The notes under the pieces: model-generated
Told to the model about the DNA's origin: nothing
The model's input: only the letters and a program-made list of their open reading frames with translations
Databases searched by the model: none
Assembly (NCBI RefSeq): GCF_040548875.1
Contig: NZ_JBEPSJ010000001.1
Coordinates: forward strand, 1,612,001 to 1,676,000
Direction: 5' to 3'
DNA length: 64,000 bases
Source: Conyzicola nivalis_A
GTDB lineage: Bacteria > Actinomycetota > Actinomycetes > Actinomycetales > Microbacteriaceae
Position numbers and translations under genes: made by a program
Part shown: positions 15,971 through 25,631 of the stretch, piece by piece
How positions within the stretch are numbered: the stretch's first letter is position 1
How the letters are laid out: every line of letters begins with the position of its first letter

Positions 15971-18900
15971 TCAGCTCGCGAGCTCGACATCCGCGTCGGC
16001 CGCGCCCGCCGCGTCGGCAGAGTCGGCGCCCGCGCCGGCGTCGTCCGGCTCGTCGCGCACGACGCGCTGGCCGATCACCGCGCTGATGCCGTCTGCGCGC
16101 ATCGAGACGCCATACAGCGCGTCCGCGATCTCCATGGTGCGCTTCTGGTGGGTGATCACGATCAGCTGCGAGGTCTCGCGCAGGTCCTGGAAGATCGTGA
16201 GCAGGCGTCCGAGGTTGGCGTCGTCGAGCGCCGCCTCGACCTCGTCCATGATGTAGAACGGGCTGGGGCGCGCCTTGAAGATGGCGATGAGCAGGGCGAC
16301 GGCGGCGAGCGACCGCTCTCCGCCGCTCAGCAGCGAGAGCCGTTCGATCTTCTTGCCCGCCGGCCGCACAGACACCTCGATACCCGTGGTGAGCAGGTTC
16401 TCGGGGTCGGTGAGTTGGATGCTGCCGGTACCGCCCGGGAACAGCACCGGGAACACCGCGTCGAACGCGGCACGGGTGTCTTCGAACGCCGACGCGAAGA
16501 TGTCCTGCATCTTCTCGTCGATCTCCTCGATGATCGTGATGAGGTCGGCGCGGGTGTTGGTGAGGTCGGTGAGCTGCTCGGTGAGGAACTTGTGGCGCTG
16601 CTCGAGCGCGGCGAACTCCTCGAGGGCCAGCGGGTTGACCCTGCCGAGCTGGGCGAGCTTGCGCTCTGCGCGGGCGAGGCGGGCCTGCTGCTGCTCGCGC
16701 ACGAACGGGATGCCGTCGCCCTGCTCGTCGCCGGTCGTCGCGTCGTCGGGCACGAGCTGCTCGGGGCCGTATTCGGCGACCAGCACGTCTTCGACGAGGC
16801 CGAGCTCGCCGCCGGCACGTTCGAGCAGCGACGACAGGTGCAGCTTCTTCTCGTAGATCTGCATCTCGAGTCCGTGCACGTCGTCGCTCACGCTGGTGAG
16901 CCTTTCGCGCAGGTCGCGCTCCTGCTTGCGCAGCGCCGCGAGCTCTTCGTTCTGGGCGCTGCGTGCCGCCTCTGCGGTGGCCAGCTCCAGGCGCGCGGCA
17001 GACACCGAGCGGTCGACCGAGTCGAGCACTGCCGGCAGGGCGGCGATGACGCCCTGGGCGGCCTTCACCTGGCGCTGGCGGATCACGGCGCGGCGGGCGG
17101 CCTCCTCGGCGGCGGCGCGTTCGGCCTCGAGCTGCGCCGCGAGCTGGGTGGCGCGCAGCTCCTGCGCGCGCACGCGTTCGCGGGCCGTCTCGACCTGGAG
17201 GCGCGCCTCGATCTCGCGTTCGCGTGCGGCGTCGAGTTCGGCGTCGATGCCCTCCCGCGCCGCGACGTCGAGGATCGGACGCGGACGCGACTGGGCCGTC
17301 TCGAGTTCTGACTGTGCCCGTTCGACGGCGCCCACGGCATCCGTCACCGTGTCTGCGGCCAGAGCGAGCCCGCGTTCGAGGCGCTGCGCCTCGGCCTCGG
17401 CGGCCTCGACCTGCACACGGGCGCGGTTCAGCTGCTCGGTCTGCGCGGCGAGCTGCGAGTCGAACTCGCGCAGGCTCGCGAGCGCGCGCACCGACTGCTC
17501 CTTGGCGACCTTCACCGTTCCGCGCTGCTCGGCGAGGGCGAACTGCGCGCGCTCGATGAGCGACAGCACCTCGGTGAGCCGGTACTCGGCGGCGTCGCGG
17601 TCGGCGACGAGTTCGAGGCGGGAGCGCTTCGCGCCCGACCCGCCCTTGAGGACGAAGCGGCTGAGCACGTCGCCAGACTTCGTGATGACCGTGAGGGTGT
17701 CGGATGCCTCGAGCGAGTCCCAGACCGACCGTGCGACGTCGAGGTCGTCGGCGACGATGACGTCGGCGAGCAGCCCGAGCACACCCTGCGGCGCCGTGAC
17801 GACGCTCTGGGCGGTGACCGCTCCGGCGGGCAGCGAAACGGATGCACCGGCGACGGTGCCGGCGTCGGCGAGCAGCAGCTCGACCCGGCCGAGCTCGTGG
17901 GCCGCGGCGTGGGCGAGCGCGTCGGCGCCCGCCGAGCGGTCGTCGGCGAGCACCGCGTCGGCGAGAGAGCCGAGCGCGGCGGCGATGGCGGCCTCGAAGC
18001 CGGGCTGCACCTGGACGTGCTCGGCGACGAGTCCACGGATCCCCGACAGCGCAGCGGAGACGAGAGCGCTCGACCCGTCTTTCTGGTCGAGGGCGAGGGA
18101 GAGCGCTCCGACGCGGGCCGAGAGGGCGTCGCGTTCGCGTTCGCGGTCGTGCAGCTCTTCGCGCAGCCGGTCGATGTCGGCCTCTGCCGCGGTGACCTCG
18201 GCCTGGGCCGACTGGTAGACGGCGTCGAGATCGGTCTCGCTGTCGTCGCTCAGCGTCGCCATGCTCTCGAGCTCGACCAGGTTCGCGGCGGCGGCGGCCC
18301 CGCGCTCGTGGGCGGCGTCGAGCGCGTTCTGCTGGCGCAGCACCTCGCCGCGCACGGCGGCCAGCCGGGAGGCGGCGGTGGCCGCCTGTCCGGTGAGCTT
18401 CGAGATCTCGAGGTCGTGGCGGGAGACGAGCGAGCTCTGGTGGGCGATTTCCTCGTCGAGGGCGTCGAGGGTGGCACGGGCCTCGACCGTCGCGGCCTGC
18501 GCCTCGCGCCACGCCGTCTCGGCGTCGGCGATGGTCTCGGTGAGGCGCTCGGCCTCGTCGCGGGCGTCGGCGACCATCGAGGGCGACACGCTCGACGTCG
18601 ACTCCGCCACCTCGGACTGCTGGCCGAGAAGGGCGAGCCGCTGGTTCGCGAGCGAGTAGAGGTTGCGTAGCCGCTCCTGCACCGACTCGAGGCCGAAGGC
18701 CACACGGCGCGCCACGTCGACGGCGTCGCCGACCTGCGCCTGCTCCAGGCGGTGCTCGCGCAGCTTCGCCTGGTCGAGCTGCTCCTGCAGCACGATGCGC
18801 TCGGTCTTGCGCTCGCTCTCGCTGCGGCTCGACAGGGTGATCGCCGCACGCAGCTCGACGACCTCGTCGGCGAGCAGTCGGGCGCGGGCGTCGCGCACGA

Positions 18901-19561
18901 TGCTCGCGATCGACTGGGCCTCCTTGGCGATCTCGGCCTGGTGGCCCAGGGGCTTGAGCTGGCGGCGGATCTCCCCGGCGAGGTCGCTGAGGCGGGTGAG
19001 GTTGGCCTGCATCGCGTCGAGCTTGCGCAGGGTCTTCTCCTTGCGCCTGCGGTGCTTGAGGATCCCGGCGGCCTCCTCGATGAAGCCGCGGCGCTCTTCA
19101 GGGCTGGCGCGCAGCACCGCGTCGAGCTGGCCCTGCCCGACGATCACGTGCATCTCGCGGCCGAGCCCGGAGTCGCTGAGCAGCTCCTGCACGTCGAGCA
19201 GGCGAACGGATGACCCGTTGATGGCGTACTCGCTGCCGCCGTTGCGGAACAGGGTGCGGCTGATGCTGACCTCGGCGTACTCGATCGGCAGGGCGCCGTC
19301 GGAGTTGTCGATGGTGAGGGTGACCTCGGCGCGCCCGAGCGGACCCTTGGTGCTCGTTCCGGCGAAGATGACGTCTTCCATCTTGCCGCCGCGGAGCGTC
19401 TTCGCGCCCTGCTCCCCCATCACCCAGGCGAGCGCGTCGACGACGTTGCTCTTGCCCGAGCCGTTCGGTCCGACGACGCACGTGACGCCGCGCTCGAAGG
19501 CGAAGGTGGTCGGCTGTGCGAAGGACTTGAAACCCTTGAGTGTCAGGCTCTTCAGATACAC
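15971..19561 (-). CDS. smc: Chromosome segregation protein SMC
   Basis: 1196 residues, full length for SMC. N-terminal head with Walker A GPNGSGKSN (about 32-40) and Q-loop WVMGEQGAKTLRGG; coiled coil from about 170 to 500; hinge about 500-670 (VAEHVQVQPGFEAAIAAALG); return coiled coil; C-terminal head with signature LSGGERSLAAVALL (about 1077) and Walker B FYIMDEVEAALDD. SMC dimers with ScpA/ScpB compact and separate chromosomes. GTG start with GGGGAGG 6 bases upstream. In relatives it follows mutM closely; here about 18 kb separates the two. Confidence 0.98.
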   Translation of the reverse strand: MYLKSLTLKGFKSFAQPTTFAFERGVTCVVGPNGSGKSNVVDALAWVMGEQGAKTLRGGKMEDVIFAGTSTKGPLGRAEVTLTIDNSDGALPIEYAEVSISRTLFRNGGSEYAINGSSVRLLDVQELLSDSGLGREMHVIVGQGQLDAVLRASPEERRGFIEEAAGILKHRRRKEKTLRKLDAMQANLTRLSDLAGEIRRQLKPLGHQAEIAKEAQSIASIVRDARARLLADEVVELRAAITLSSRSESERKTERIVLQEQLDQAKLREHRLEQAQVGDAVDVARRVAFGLESVQERLRNLYSLANQRLALLGQQSEVAESTSSVSPSMVADARDEAERLTETIADAETAWREAQAATVEARATLDALDEEIAHQSSLVSRHDLEISKLTGQAATAASRLAAVRGEVLRQQNALDAAHERGAAAAANLVELESMATLSDDSETDLDAVYQSAQAEVTAAEADIDRLREELHDRERERDALSARVGALSLALDQKDGSSALVSAALSGIRGLVAEHVQVQPGFEAAIAAALGSLADAVLADDRSAGADALAHAAAHELGRVELLLADAGTVAGASVSLPAGAVTAQSVVTAPQGVLGLLADVIVADDLDVARSVWDSLEASDTLTVITKSGDVLSRFVLKGGSGAKRSRLELVADRDAAEYRLTEVLSLIERAQFALAEQRGTVKVAKEQSVRALASLREFDSQLAAQTEQLNRARVQVEAAEAEAQRLERGLALAADTVTDAVGAVERAQSELETAQSRPRPILDVAAREGIDAELDAAREREIEARLQVETARERVRAQELRATQLAAQLEAERAAAEEAARRAVIRQRQVKAAQGVIAALPAVLDSVDRSVSAARLELATAEAARSAQNEELAALRKQERDLRERLTSVSDDVHGLEMQIYEKKLHLSSLLERAGGELGLVEDVLVAEYGPEQLVPDDATTGDEQGDGIPFVREQQQARLARAERKLAQLGRVNPLALEEFAALEQRHKFLTEQLTDLTNTRADLITIIEEIDEKMQDIFASAFEDTRAAFDAVFPVLFPGGTGSIQLTDPENLLTTGIEVSVRPAGKKIERLSLLSGGERSLAAVALLIAIFKARPSPFYIMDEVEAALDDANLGRLLTIFQDLRETSQLIVITHQKRTMEIADALYGVSMRADGISAVIGQRVVRDEPDDAGAGADSADAAGAADADVELAS

Positions 19562-19681
19562 GCTCCACCTCCCCTTCCCGGCCTAAAGTCTGGCTCAACG
19601 GTACCGGATGCCCGGGTTTGCGACCGTCGTGCCGCGCCCAGAGCGTTGTGCTGCGGTCGTCCCACCCCGGAGACTGGGGAG

Positions 19682-20758
19682 ATGACCAGCTTCACTGTCG
19701 AAGAACTGACCATTCCTGACGCGATCGGCGACGATGACGCCTCCGACTTCATCGAGACGATCGAGGTGCGCAACTCGATCGAGGCGGCGAGCTACGGCAC
19801 CTCGGAGCTGACCATGACCGCGGCAGAGACCCTCCCCTACTGGCTCGACCGGGAGCACGCGCCGCGCCGGCTGTTCGGTGTGCGCATCGACGGCCGCATC
19901 GTGGGGCGGGCCTACTACGAGAGGAACGTCGCCGACGACGACCGGGTCGCGTGGAGCACCGTGGAAGTGCTGCCCGACCAGCGCAGGCGCGGTATCGGCA
20001 CGGCGCTGGCCGACACCGTCGAGCAGCTCGCCCGCAGCGACTCGCGACAACGGCTGCTGGTCTACGTGGTCTCCCCCGACGGCCCCGGAGAGCGGCTCAC
20101 CGCGGCGACCGGCTTCGGCACGGTGCCGCTCGCGAACCCCGAGGTGCGGTTCCTGCTCTCCCGCGGCTTCACCCTCGAGCAGATCGAGCGCGGCAGCCGG
20201 CTCGCCCTGCCCCTCGACGGCGAGCGGTTGCGCGACTGGGTCGCCGAGGCCTCCGAAAGGGCCGGCGACGACTACGCGGTGCACTCGTGGGTGGGCCGCG
20301 TTCCGGAACGCTGGCGCGACGACATGGCCACCCTGTTCACGCGGATGAGCACGGATGCACCGTCGGCGGGTCTCGCGGAGCCGGAAGACCCGTGGACGGC
20401 GCAACGGGTCTCCGACGACGACGACAGGCACGAGGCCAACCCGCGCACGCTGCTCACCGCCGTGGTCGAGCACGTGCCGAGCGGCCGGCTCGTCGGCTAC
20501 ACCTCGCTCTCGGTGCCGCCGGAGGTCGACCGCGCGGTGAGCCAGGAAGACACACTCGTGCTGCGTGAGCACCGCGGCCACCGCCTCGGCATGCTGCTGA
20601 AAGTGGCGAACCTCGACATCCTGCAGAGAGAGCGGCCGGGGCATCCGTCGGTCATCACCTTCAACGCCGAGGAGAACCGTCACATGCTTCAGGTCAACGA
20701 AGACGTGGGCTTCACCCCGATCGGCTACGAGGGCGCGTGGAGGAAATCACTCTCGTGA
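19682..20758 (+). CDS. Double-domain GNAT acetyltransferase (first of a tandem pair)
   Basis: 358 residues. The acetyl-CoA loop of the first GNAT domain is visible in VLPDQRRRGIGTALADTVEQ (about 97-116). A second GNAT-like half ends with LREHRGHRLGMLLKVANLDI and EENRHMLQVNEDVGF. Its N-terminus MTSFTVEELTIP aligns with MTGFSIDELAIP of the next gene, fixing both starts. Divergent from smc. The neighbour overlaps it by GTGA. Acceptor substrate unknown; double-GNAT proteins of this size are common in actinobacteria. Confidence 0.88.
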   Translation: MTSFTVEELTIPDAIGDDDASDFIETIEVRNSIEAASYGTSELTMTAAETLPYWLDREHAPRRLFGVRIDGRIVGRAYYERNVADDDRVAWSTVEVLPDQRRRGIGTALADTVEQLARSDSRQRLLVYVVSPDGPGERLTAATGFGTVPLANPEVRFLLSRGFTLEQIERGSRLALPLDGERLRDWVAEASERAGDDYAVHSWVGRVPERWRDDMATLFTRMSTDAPSAGLAEPEDPWTAQRVSDDDDRHEANPRTLLTAVVEHVPSGRLVGYTSLSVPPEVDRAVSQEDTLVLREHRGHRLGMLLKVANLDILQRERPGHPSVITFNAEENRHMLQVNEDVGFTPIGYEGAWRKSLS

Positions 20759-21828
20759 CCGGATTCTCGATCGACGAGCTGGCGATCCCCGAGACGCTCG
20801 ACGCGCCGGACGCCGGCGACTTCATCGAGATGACCAGGGTGCGCAACCGCATCGAGGCGGAGTCGGCCGGATCGTACGACCTCGCGATGATGCCGAGCGA
20901 ACTGCTGCCGGCGTGGCGGGCCCAGGCGTTCGAAGTGAAGCGGATGTTCGTGGCCCGGGTCGACGGCGCCATCGTCGGGCGGGCCATCGTCGAGCTGCCC
21001 CTCGGCACACCGATCGCCTGGATCACCGTCGAAGTGCTCGCGGAGCACCGGGGTCGCGGCATCGGGTCGGCCCTGTACGCGACGATCGAGCAGGTGGCCG
21101 TGGCGGCCGACACCCCCGTGCTGCAGGGCTACGTGATCCAGGGCGAGAGCGGCTGCATCGACCGCATCATCGCCCCGACCGGGTTCGGAACGGTGCCGCG
21201 CGACAGCCCGGCCACCCGGTTCGCACTGGCCCGGGGCTTCCGGCTCGAGCAGGTGGCGAGGATGAGCCGACTGGAGCTGCCCGCCGACCGGCGGGTGCTG
21301 CGCCGGCGCTACCTGCAGGCCAGCGCCGCGACGGGCGACGGGTACCACGTGGCCTACTGGTCGGGCGCGACTCCCGACGAGCACCTCGCCCAGGTCGCCG
21401 AGCTGCGCGCGCGGCTCGCCACCGACGCGCCGCAGGCCGGGCTCGAACCGGACACCTCACCGTGGTCGGCCGAGCGGGTGCGCGCCCAAGACCTGATCCT
21501 CTCGTCCAGCCCACGCACGAGGCTCAGCGCGCTCGTCGAGCACGTCGCCACCGGGGAGGCGGCGGGGTACACCGAGCTCGACGTGCCACGCGAGGTGAAC
21601 CGGCCGGTTCGCCAGGGCGACACGATCGTGCTGCAGCCGCATCGCGGGCGTCGGCTCGGAATGGTGTTGAAGGCGGGCAACCTACTGCGGCTGGGTGAGG
21701 CCAAGCCGGGGCATCCGGCCGTCCTCACCTTCACCGCGGAGGAGAACCGGCACATGATCGCCGTCAACGAGGCCCTCGGCTTTCTGCCGTGGGGCTCGGA
21801 GAGTGCGTGGAAGAAGACCCTGCGCTAG
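20755..21828 (+). CDS. Double-domain GNAT acetyltransferase (second of a tandem pair)
   Basis: 357 residues, paralogue of the gene directly upstream and similar along the whole length. First-domain CoA loop VLAEHRGRGIGSALYATIEQ; second-half blocks LQPHRGRRLGMVLKAGNLLR and EENRHMIAVNEALGF. The GTG start overlaps the upstream stop (GTGA), so the two are co-translated. Its stop overlaps the stop of the convergent lipoprotein gene (CTAG). Product could act as a partner or with different specificity. Acceptor unknown. Confidence 0.88.
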   Translation: MTGFSIDELAIPETLDAPDAGDFIEMTRVRNRIEAESAGSYDLAMMPSELLPAWRAQAFEVKRMFVARVDGAIVGRAIVELPLGTPIAWITVEVLAEHRGRGIGSALYATIEQVAVAADTPVLQGYVIQGESGCIDRIIAPTGFGTVPRDSPATRFALARGFRLEQVARMSRLELPADRRVLRRRYLQASAATGDGYHVAYWSGATPDEHLAQVAELRARLATDAPQAGLEPDTSPWSAERVRAQDLILSSSPRTRLSALVEHVATGEAAGYTELDVPREVNRPVRQGDTIVLQPHRGRRLGMVLKAGNLLRLGEAKPGHPAVLTFTAEENRHMIAVNEALGFLPWGSESAWKKTLR

Positions 21829-22460
21829 TCCCACTCGTCGGGCACGGCCGGGCACATGAGGTTCAGCTGGTCGTACGCGACGGTCCCTATTTCGATATCG
21901 GACGGATACGGGCCCCAGTTCTGGAACGGCCACGTCGCTATGAACTCGTCGCGGTCGATCGGCGCGATCGTGGCGGCGTGCCCCTTCTCTTCGTAGCAGG
22001 GCAGCACGAACCGCGTCTGGTAGTCGTAGAGATAGGCGACCTGTCTCTCGCTGAGCGTTCCGTCCGGAATGGTGACGTGCTGCCGCGCGCAGACGTAGAC
22101 GGCGATCGCGACCTCCTGAGGGGTGCCGGTCGAGGCCTGCTGGCACGCGAGGGCCGCGGGATTGCCGCCCGTCGTCCGGTCGATCTCGACGACCTCCGGA
22201 CGCACCGCGTCGGGATAGCCCCGCGCCACGTTGGTCCAGTGGAATTCTGCTGAACGCTGAACGAAGTCGTTCTGCTGCTCCGGGGTGAACTCCTCGTCGG
22301 CGGGCAGCGGACCGAGCGCCTCGAGAACCGCCTCGTCGGAGATCGCGAGTGCGAACGGCTGCTCGGGTGACGGAGTGGGCTCAGGCTCAGCCCCGATCGC
22401 ACACCCGCTGAGCACCGCGGCGGCGATCACCCCGACGACGATTGTTCGAGTCAATCTCAT
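21825..22460 (-). CDS. Lipoprotein of unknown function
   Basis: 211 residues. A lipoprotein signal peptide is clear: MRLTRTIVVG, a hydrophobic core, and lipobox LSGC with the modified Cys20. The mature part starts with a Pro/Glu-rich spacer and contains four further cysteines in FVLPCYEE, ALACQ, YVCARQ and LNLMCP, so disulfides on the outer face are possible. Leaderless: TATCGT lies 6 bases before the ATG. A longer frame exists upstream, but the signal peptide fixes this start. No family recognised. Confidence 0.8.
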   Translation of the reverse strand: MRLTRTIVVGVIAAAVLSGCAIGAEPEPTPSPEQPFALAISDEAVLEALGPLPADEEFTPEQQNDFVQRSAEFHWTNVARGYPDAVRPEVVEIDRTTGGNPAALACQQASTGTPQEVAIAVYVCARQHVTIPDGTLSERQVAYLYDYQTRFVLPCYEEKGHAATIAPIDRDEFIATWPFQNWGPYPSDIEIGTVAYDQLNLMCPAVPDEWD

Positions 22461-22499
22461 CTGGGAACGATATAGGTTCGGTGGATGCGGCGCCACCGC

Positions 22500-23000
22500 T
22501 CAGCTCGGCCTCGACACCGGCACCAGCCGTGCGAGCGCGGCGTCGACGAGCTCGTGGGGATCGCTCGCCACGTCGAGCACGAAGCCCGACTCCGCGGCGA
22601 GGAGAGGCTCGAGGGTGGCGAGCTGCGACGCGAGCATCGCCGGCGGCATGAAGTGCCCCGGACGCGCGCCGATCCGGGCCGCGAGCAGCTCGGGCGTGCC
22701 GTGCAGGTGAACGAACACGACGTCGGGCGCTCCGGCCCGGATGAGATCGCGGTAGGCCACGCGGAGGGCGCTGCAGGCGATCACGAGCGAGTGATCGCCC
22801 GCAAACCGGGCGGCGACGGCGGCGAGCCACGGCGCACGGTCGGCGTCGTCGAGGGGCGTGCCCGCCGCCATCTTCGCCACGTTCTCCGCCGGGTGCAGCG
22901 AGTCCGCGTCGAGGAACGGCGCATCGAGCGCCGCGGCGAGCAGCACTCCGACGGTGCTCTTGCCGCAGCCGGCGACACCCATGACCACGATGTGGTGCAT
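22500..23000 (-). CDS. gntK: Gluconokinase (GntK/IdnK family)
   Basis: 166 residues, typical of thermoresistant-type gluconokinases. P-loop GVAGCGKST at residues 8-16, DADSLHPAENVAKMAAGTPL (substrate region), and GHFMPPAMLASQLATLEPL near residue 113. It phosphorylates D-gluconate to 6-phosphogluconate with ATP. Its ATG shares one base with the manD stop (TGATG), so it is the last gene of the uxaC-uxuB-manD-gntK operon. In a glucuronate operon the expected kinase is for 2-keto-3-deoxygluconate; either gluconate is a second substrate of the regulon or this kinase has a shifted specificity. Confidence 0.92.
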   Translation of the reverse strand: MHHIVVMGVAGCGKSTVGVLLAAALDAPFLDADSLHPAENVAKMAAGTPLDDADRAPWLAAVAARFAGDHSLVIACSALRVAYRDLIRAGAPDVVFVHLHGTPELLAARIGARPGHFMPPAMLASQLATLEPLLAAESGFVLDVASDPHELVDAALARLVPVSRPS

Positions 23001-24238
23001 CACCAGTCGTGTACGGTGCCGTCGGCGAGGCGGTTGTAGGGCAGGTATGCGGTCTCGTAGGGGTATCTGCCTGCCTCGTCGACGTCGAGTTCGACGCCGA
23101 TGCCGGGGGTGTCTCCGGGGTGGAGCATGCCGTCGGTCCAGGTGAACGACTGCTGGAACACGGCGTTGGTCTTGTCGCCGTGGCGCATGTACTCCTGGAT
23201 GCCGAAGTTGTGGATCGCGAGCCCGAGGTGCATGGCGGCGGCCATGCCGACCGGGGAGATGTCGGTGGGCCCGTGCATGCCGGACTTGATCTGGTACTGG
23301 CTGGCGTAGTCGAGGATCTTCTTCAGGTGGGTGATGCCGCCGGTGTGGGTGACGGCGCTCCTGACGTAGTCGATGAGCTGTTCGCGGATGATCTGCTGGT
23401 AGTCCCACACGGTGTTGAAGATCTCCCCGATCGCCAGCGGGGTGGTGGTGTGCTGCCGCACCAGGCGCAGCGCCTCCGGGTTCTCCGCCGGGGTGACGTC
23501 CTCGAGCCAGAACAGGTCGTACGGCTCCAGCGACTTGCCGAGCTTCGCCGCCTGGATGGGGGTCATCCGGTGGTGGCCGTCGTGCAGCAGCGGCAGCTCC
23601 GGCCCGAACTCGTTCCTGACCGCCTCGAACACCGTCGGCACATGCCTGAGGTAGCTCCGGGTGTCCCAGTCCTCCTCCGCGGGCCTCGCCCCCCGCTGGG
23701 CGGGCTCGTGGTCGTAGCGCACACCGGTGTTGGCCTCGAAGGTGGCGTTGGAGGCGATGCCGTAGATCGACTTCAGCCCCGGCACCCCGGTCTGCACCCG
23801 GATCGCCCTGTACCCCTGCTCCTGATGCTCCCGCACACTGTCGAACAGCTCCTCATTGCTCTTGCCGGAGGCGTGGCCGTAGGCGAGCAGCCCGGTGCGC
23901 GACGCCCCGCCCAGCAGCTGGTACAGCGGCATCCCCGCCGCCTTCGCCTTGATGTCCCACAGCGCCACATCCACCGCCGCGATCGCCGCCATCGTCACCG
24001 GACCCCGCCGCCAGTACGCGCTGCGGTACAGGAACTGCCAGGTGTCCTCGATCCGGTGCGCGTCGATGCCGATCAAAAGCGGCACCACATGCTCCCGCAG
24101 GTACGCCACCACGGAAAGCTCCCGCCCGTTCAACGTCGCGTCCCCCAGACCGGTCAGCCCGTCGTCGGTCGTCAGCTTCAGGGTCACGAAATTACGGTCC
24201 GGGCTGGTCACGATGACGTCGGCGGCGATGATCTTCAC
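23000..24238 (-). CDS. manD: D-mannonate dehydratase, enolase superfamily (ManD/RspA)
   Basis: 412 residues. Enolase-superfamily metal ligands are visible as D in LLHDGHHRMTP, E in FWLEDVTPAEN and E in LAIGEIFNT; the H of HDGHHR and a Tyr in the 140-170 loop fit ManD catalysis. It would dehydrate D-mannonate to 2-keto-3-deoxy-D-gluconate. GTG start with GAGAGGA upstream. It lies between uxuB and gntK, the order expected for glucuronate breakdown. Some ManD-family proteins prefer gluconate, so specificity is not proven, but the UxaC/UxuB context favours mannonate. The classical UxuA is not in the window. Confidence 0.92.
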   Translation of the reverse strand: MKIIAADVIVTSPDRNFVTLKLTTDDGLTGLGDATLNGRELSVVAYLREHVVPLLIGIDAHRIEDTWQFLYRSAYWRRGPVTMAAIAAVDVALWDIKAKAAGMPLYQLLGGASRTGLLAYGHASGKSNEELFDSVREHQEQGYRAIRVQTGVPGLKSIYGIASNATFEANTGVRYDHEPAQRGARPAEEDWDTRSYLRHVPTVFEAVRNEFGPELPLLHDGHHRMTPIQAAKLGKSLEPYDLFWLEDVTPAENPEALRLVRQHTTTPLAIGEIFNTVWDYQQIIREQLIDYVRSAVTHTGGITHLKKILDYASQYQIKSGMHGPTDISPVGMAAAMHLGLAIHNFGIQEYMRHGDKTNAVFQQSFTWTDGMLHPGDTPGIGVELDVDEAGRYPYETAYLPYNRLADGTVHDW

Positions 24239-24264
24239 GGGGGTTCCTCTCGGTGGAGCTGGTG

Positions 24265-25629
24265 TCAGTGGGTGGCGGCGAGCAGCGACTCGAGCAGGTC
24301 GACGACGGTCGCATCCCTCGCCAGGTCGTCGTCGACGATCGCGAGCATCGCGACGGTGCGGGCGCGGCCGCTGAGCGAGAGAGCGGCCTCGATCTGCGGT
24401 GCACGGGTGTCGGCGATGTGCGCCGCCTCGGCCGCCCAGGCGATCCAGGCGGCGATGAGCCCCGCGGATGCGCGCCCACTGCGCCCCTCCGCCAGTTCGG
24501 CGCGGAGCACGGGAATGGCGCGCAGAGGCAGCTTCGTGCTTCCGTCGGTCGCGATCTGCGCGAGGTGGTGCGCGATGCGGGAGTTTCCGAATCGGTCGAG
24601 CAGCGCCGCTCGGTAGGATCCGACGTCGAGGCCGGGGGCGGTGAGGTGGGCGGATGCCTCGTCCCAGAACTGCTCGACCCGGTCCTGGCACACGGGGTCG
24701 GAGATCGCGTCGAAGACGGTGGTGTGCCCGCGGGTGGCGCCGACGTAGGCGAGCAGGGAGTGCGCCCCGTTGAGCAGCCACAGCTTGCGGCGCTCGAACG
24801 GCTCGATGTCGTCGACGAACACCGCGCCGGCGGCCTCCCACTCCGGGCGTCCGGCGGGGAAGTCCCCGCTGAGCACCCAGCTGGTGAACGGCTCGGTCAC
24901 GACCGGCGCCCGGTCGAGGCGGCCGATCGCCTCGGCGACCTCGGCGCTGTCGGCGGGGGTCGCGCGCGGGGTGATCCGGTCGACGGAGGTGTGGACGAAC
25001 GACACGTTCGCGGTGATCCAGTCGGCGAGGGCCGGATCGAGGAGCTCCGCCATTCCGACCACGGAGGCGCGCGCCGCGGCGCCGTTGGCGGGCAGGTTGT
25101 CGCAGCTGACTACGGCGATGGCGCCGACGCCGGCGTCCCGGCGGGCGGCGAGGGCGTGCACGAGCCTGCCCGGCATGGTCGTCGGAGCGGCACCCGGCCG
25201 CAGGTCGGCGAGGACCGCCGCGGAGTCGGCCGCGAGCGCGCCGTCGGCGCCGAGCAGGTAGGCGGCCTCCGTCACCGTGATCGTCACGACCCCGGTGGTC
25301 GGGGCGGCGACGAGTGCGCTCAGTCGCGCGAGGTCGGCGCCGTCGTGCGCCTCGACGATGCTGGACACGACGTGGAACGCGTCACCGCCCTCGCCGCGCT
25401 CGACGACGGTGAACAGCCCGTCCTGGGCGTCGAGGAGGCGTGCCGCCTCCGGAGACCTGCCGGTGAACGCGGCGATGCCCCACTCACCCGCGGTGTCGAC
25501 GCGGTCGGTGTACCAGGCCTGGTGGGCGCGGTGGAAGGCGCCGAGACCGAGGTGCACGATGCCGACCCGGGCGGGTCTGGAGGCGCCGTGGCTGCGGCGG
25601 TCGAGGAGCGCGGGCGCATCCGTTCGCAT
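24265..25629 (-). CDS. uxuB: Fructuronate reductase / mannitol dehydrogenase family
   Basis: 454 residues. N-terminal Rossmann segment VGIVHLGLGAFHRAHQAWY and the polyol-dehydrogenase catalytic stretch RKLWLLNGAHSLLAYVG (K-x4-N-x2-H). In a UxaC/ManD operon the likely reaction is NADH-dependent reduction of D-fructuronate to D-mannonate. It follows uxaC directly: an in-frame GTG at 25635 overlaps the uxaC stop (GTGA) and is an alternative start two codons upstream of the ATG used here. Confidence 0.92.
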   Translation of the reverse strand: MRTDAPALLDRRSHGASRPARVGIVHLGLGAFHRAHQAWYTDRVDTAGEWGIAAFTGRSPEAARLLDAQDGLFTVVERGEGGDAFHVVSSIVEAHDGADLARLSALVAAPTTGVVTITVTEAAYLLGADGALAADSAAVLADLRPGAAPTTMPGRLVHALAARRDAGVGAIAVVSCDNLPANGAAARASVVGMAELLDPALADWITANVSFVHTSVDRITPRATPADSAEVAEAIGRLDRAPVVTEPFTSWVLSGDFPAGRPEWEAAGAVFVDDIEPFERRKLWLLNGAHSLLAYVGATRGHTTVFDAISDPVCQDRVEQFWDEASAHLTAPGLDVGSYRAALLDRFGNSRIAHHLAQIATDGSTKLPLRAIPVLRAELAEGRSGRASAGLIAAWIAWAAEAAHIADTRAPQIEAALSLSGRARTVAMLAIVDDDLARDATVVDLLESLLAATH

Positions 25630-25631
25630 GG

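Noticed and set aside
24239..24841. N-terminal extension of manD (long Arg-rich frame)
   Set aside because: Shadow of uxuB; the GTG at 24238 has a ribosome-binding site and gives the family's N-terminus.
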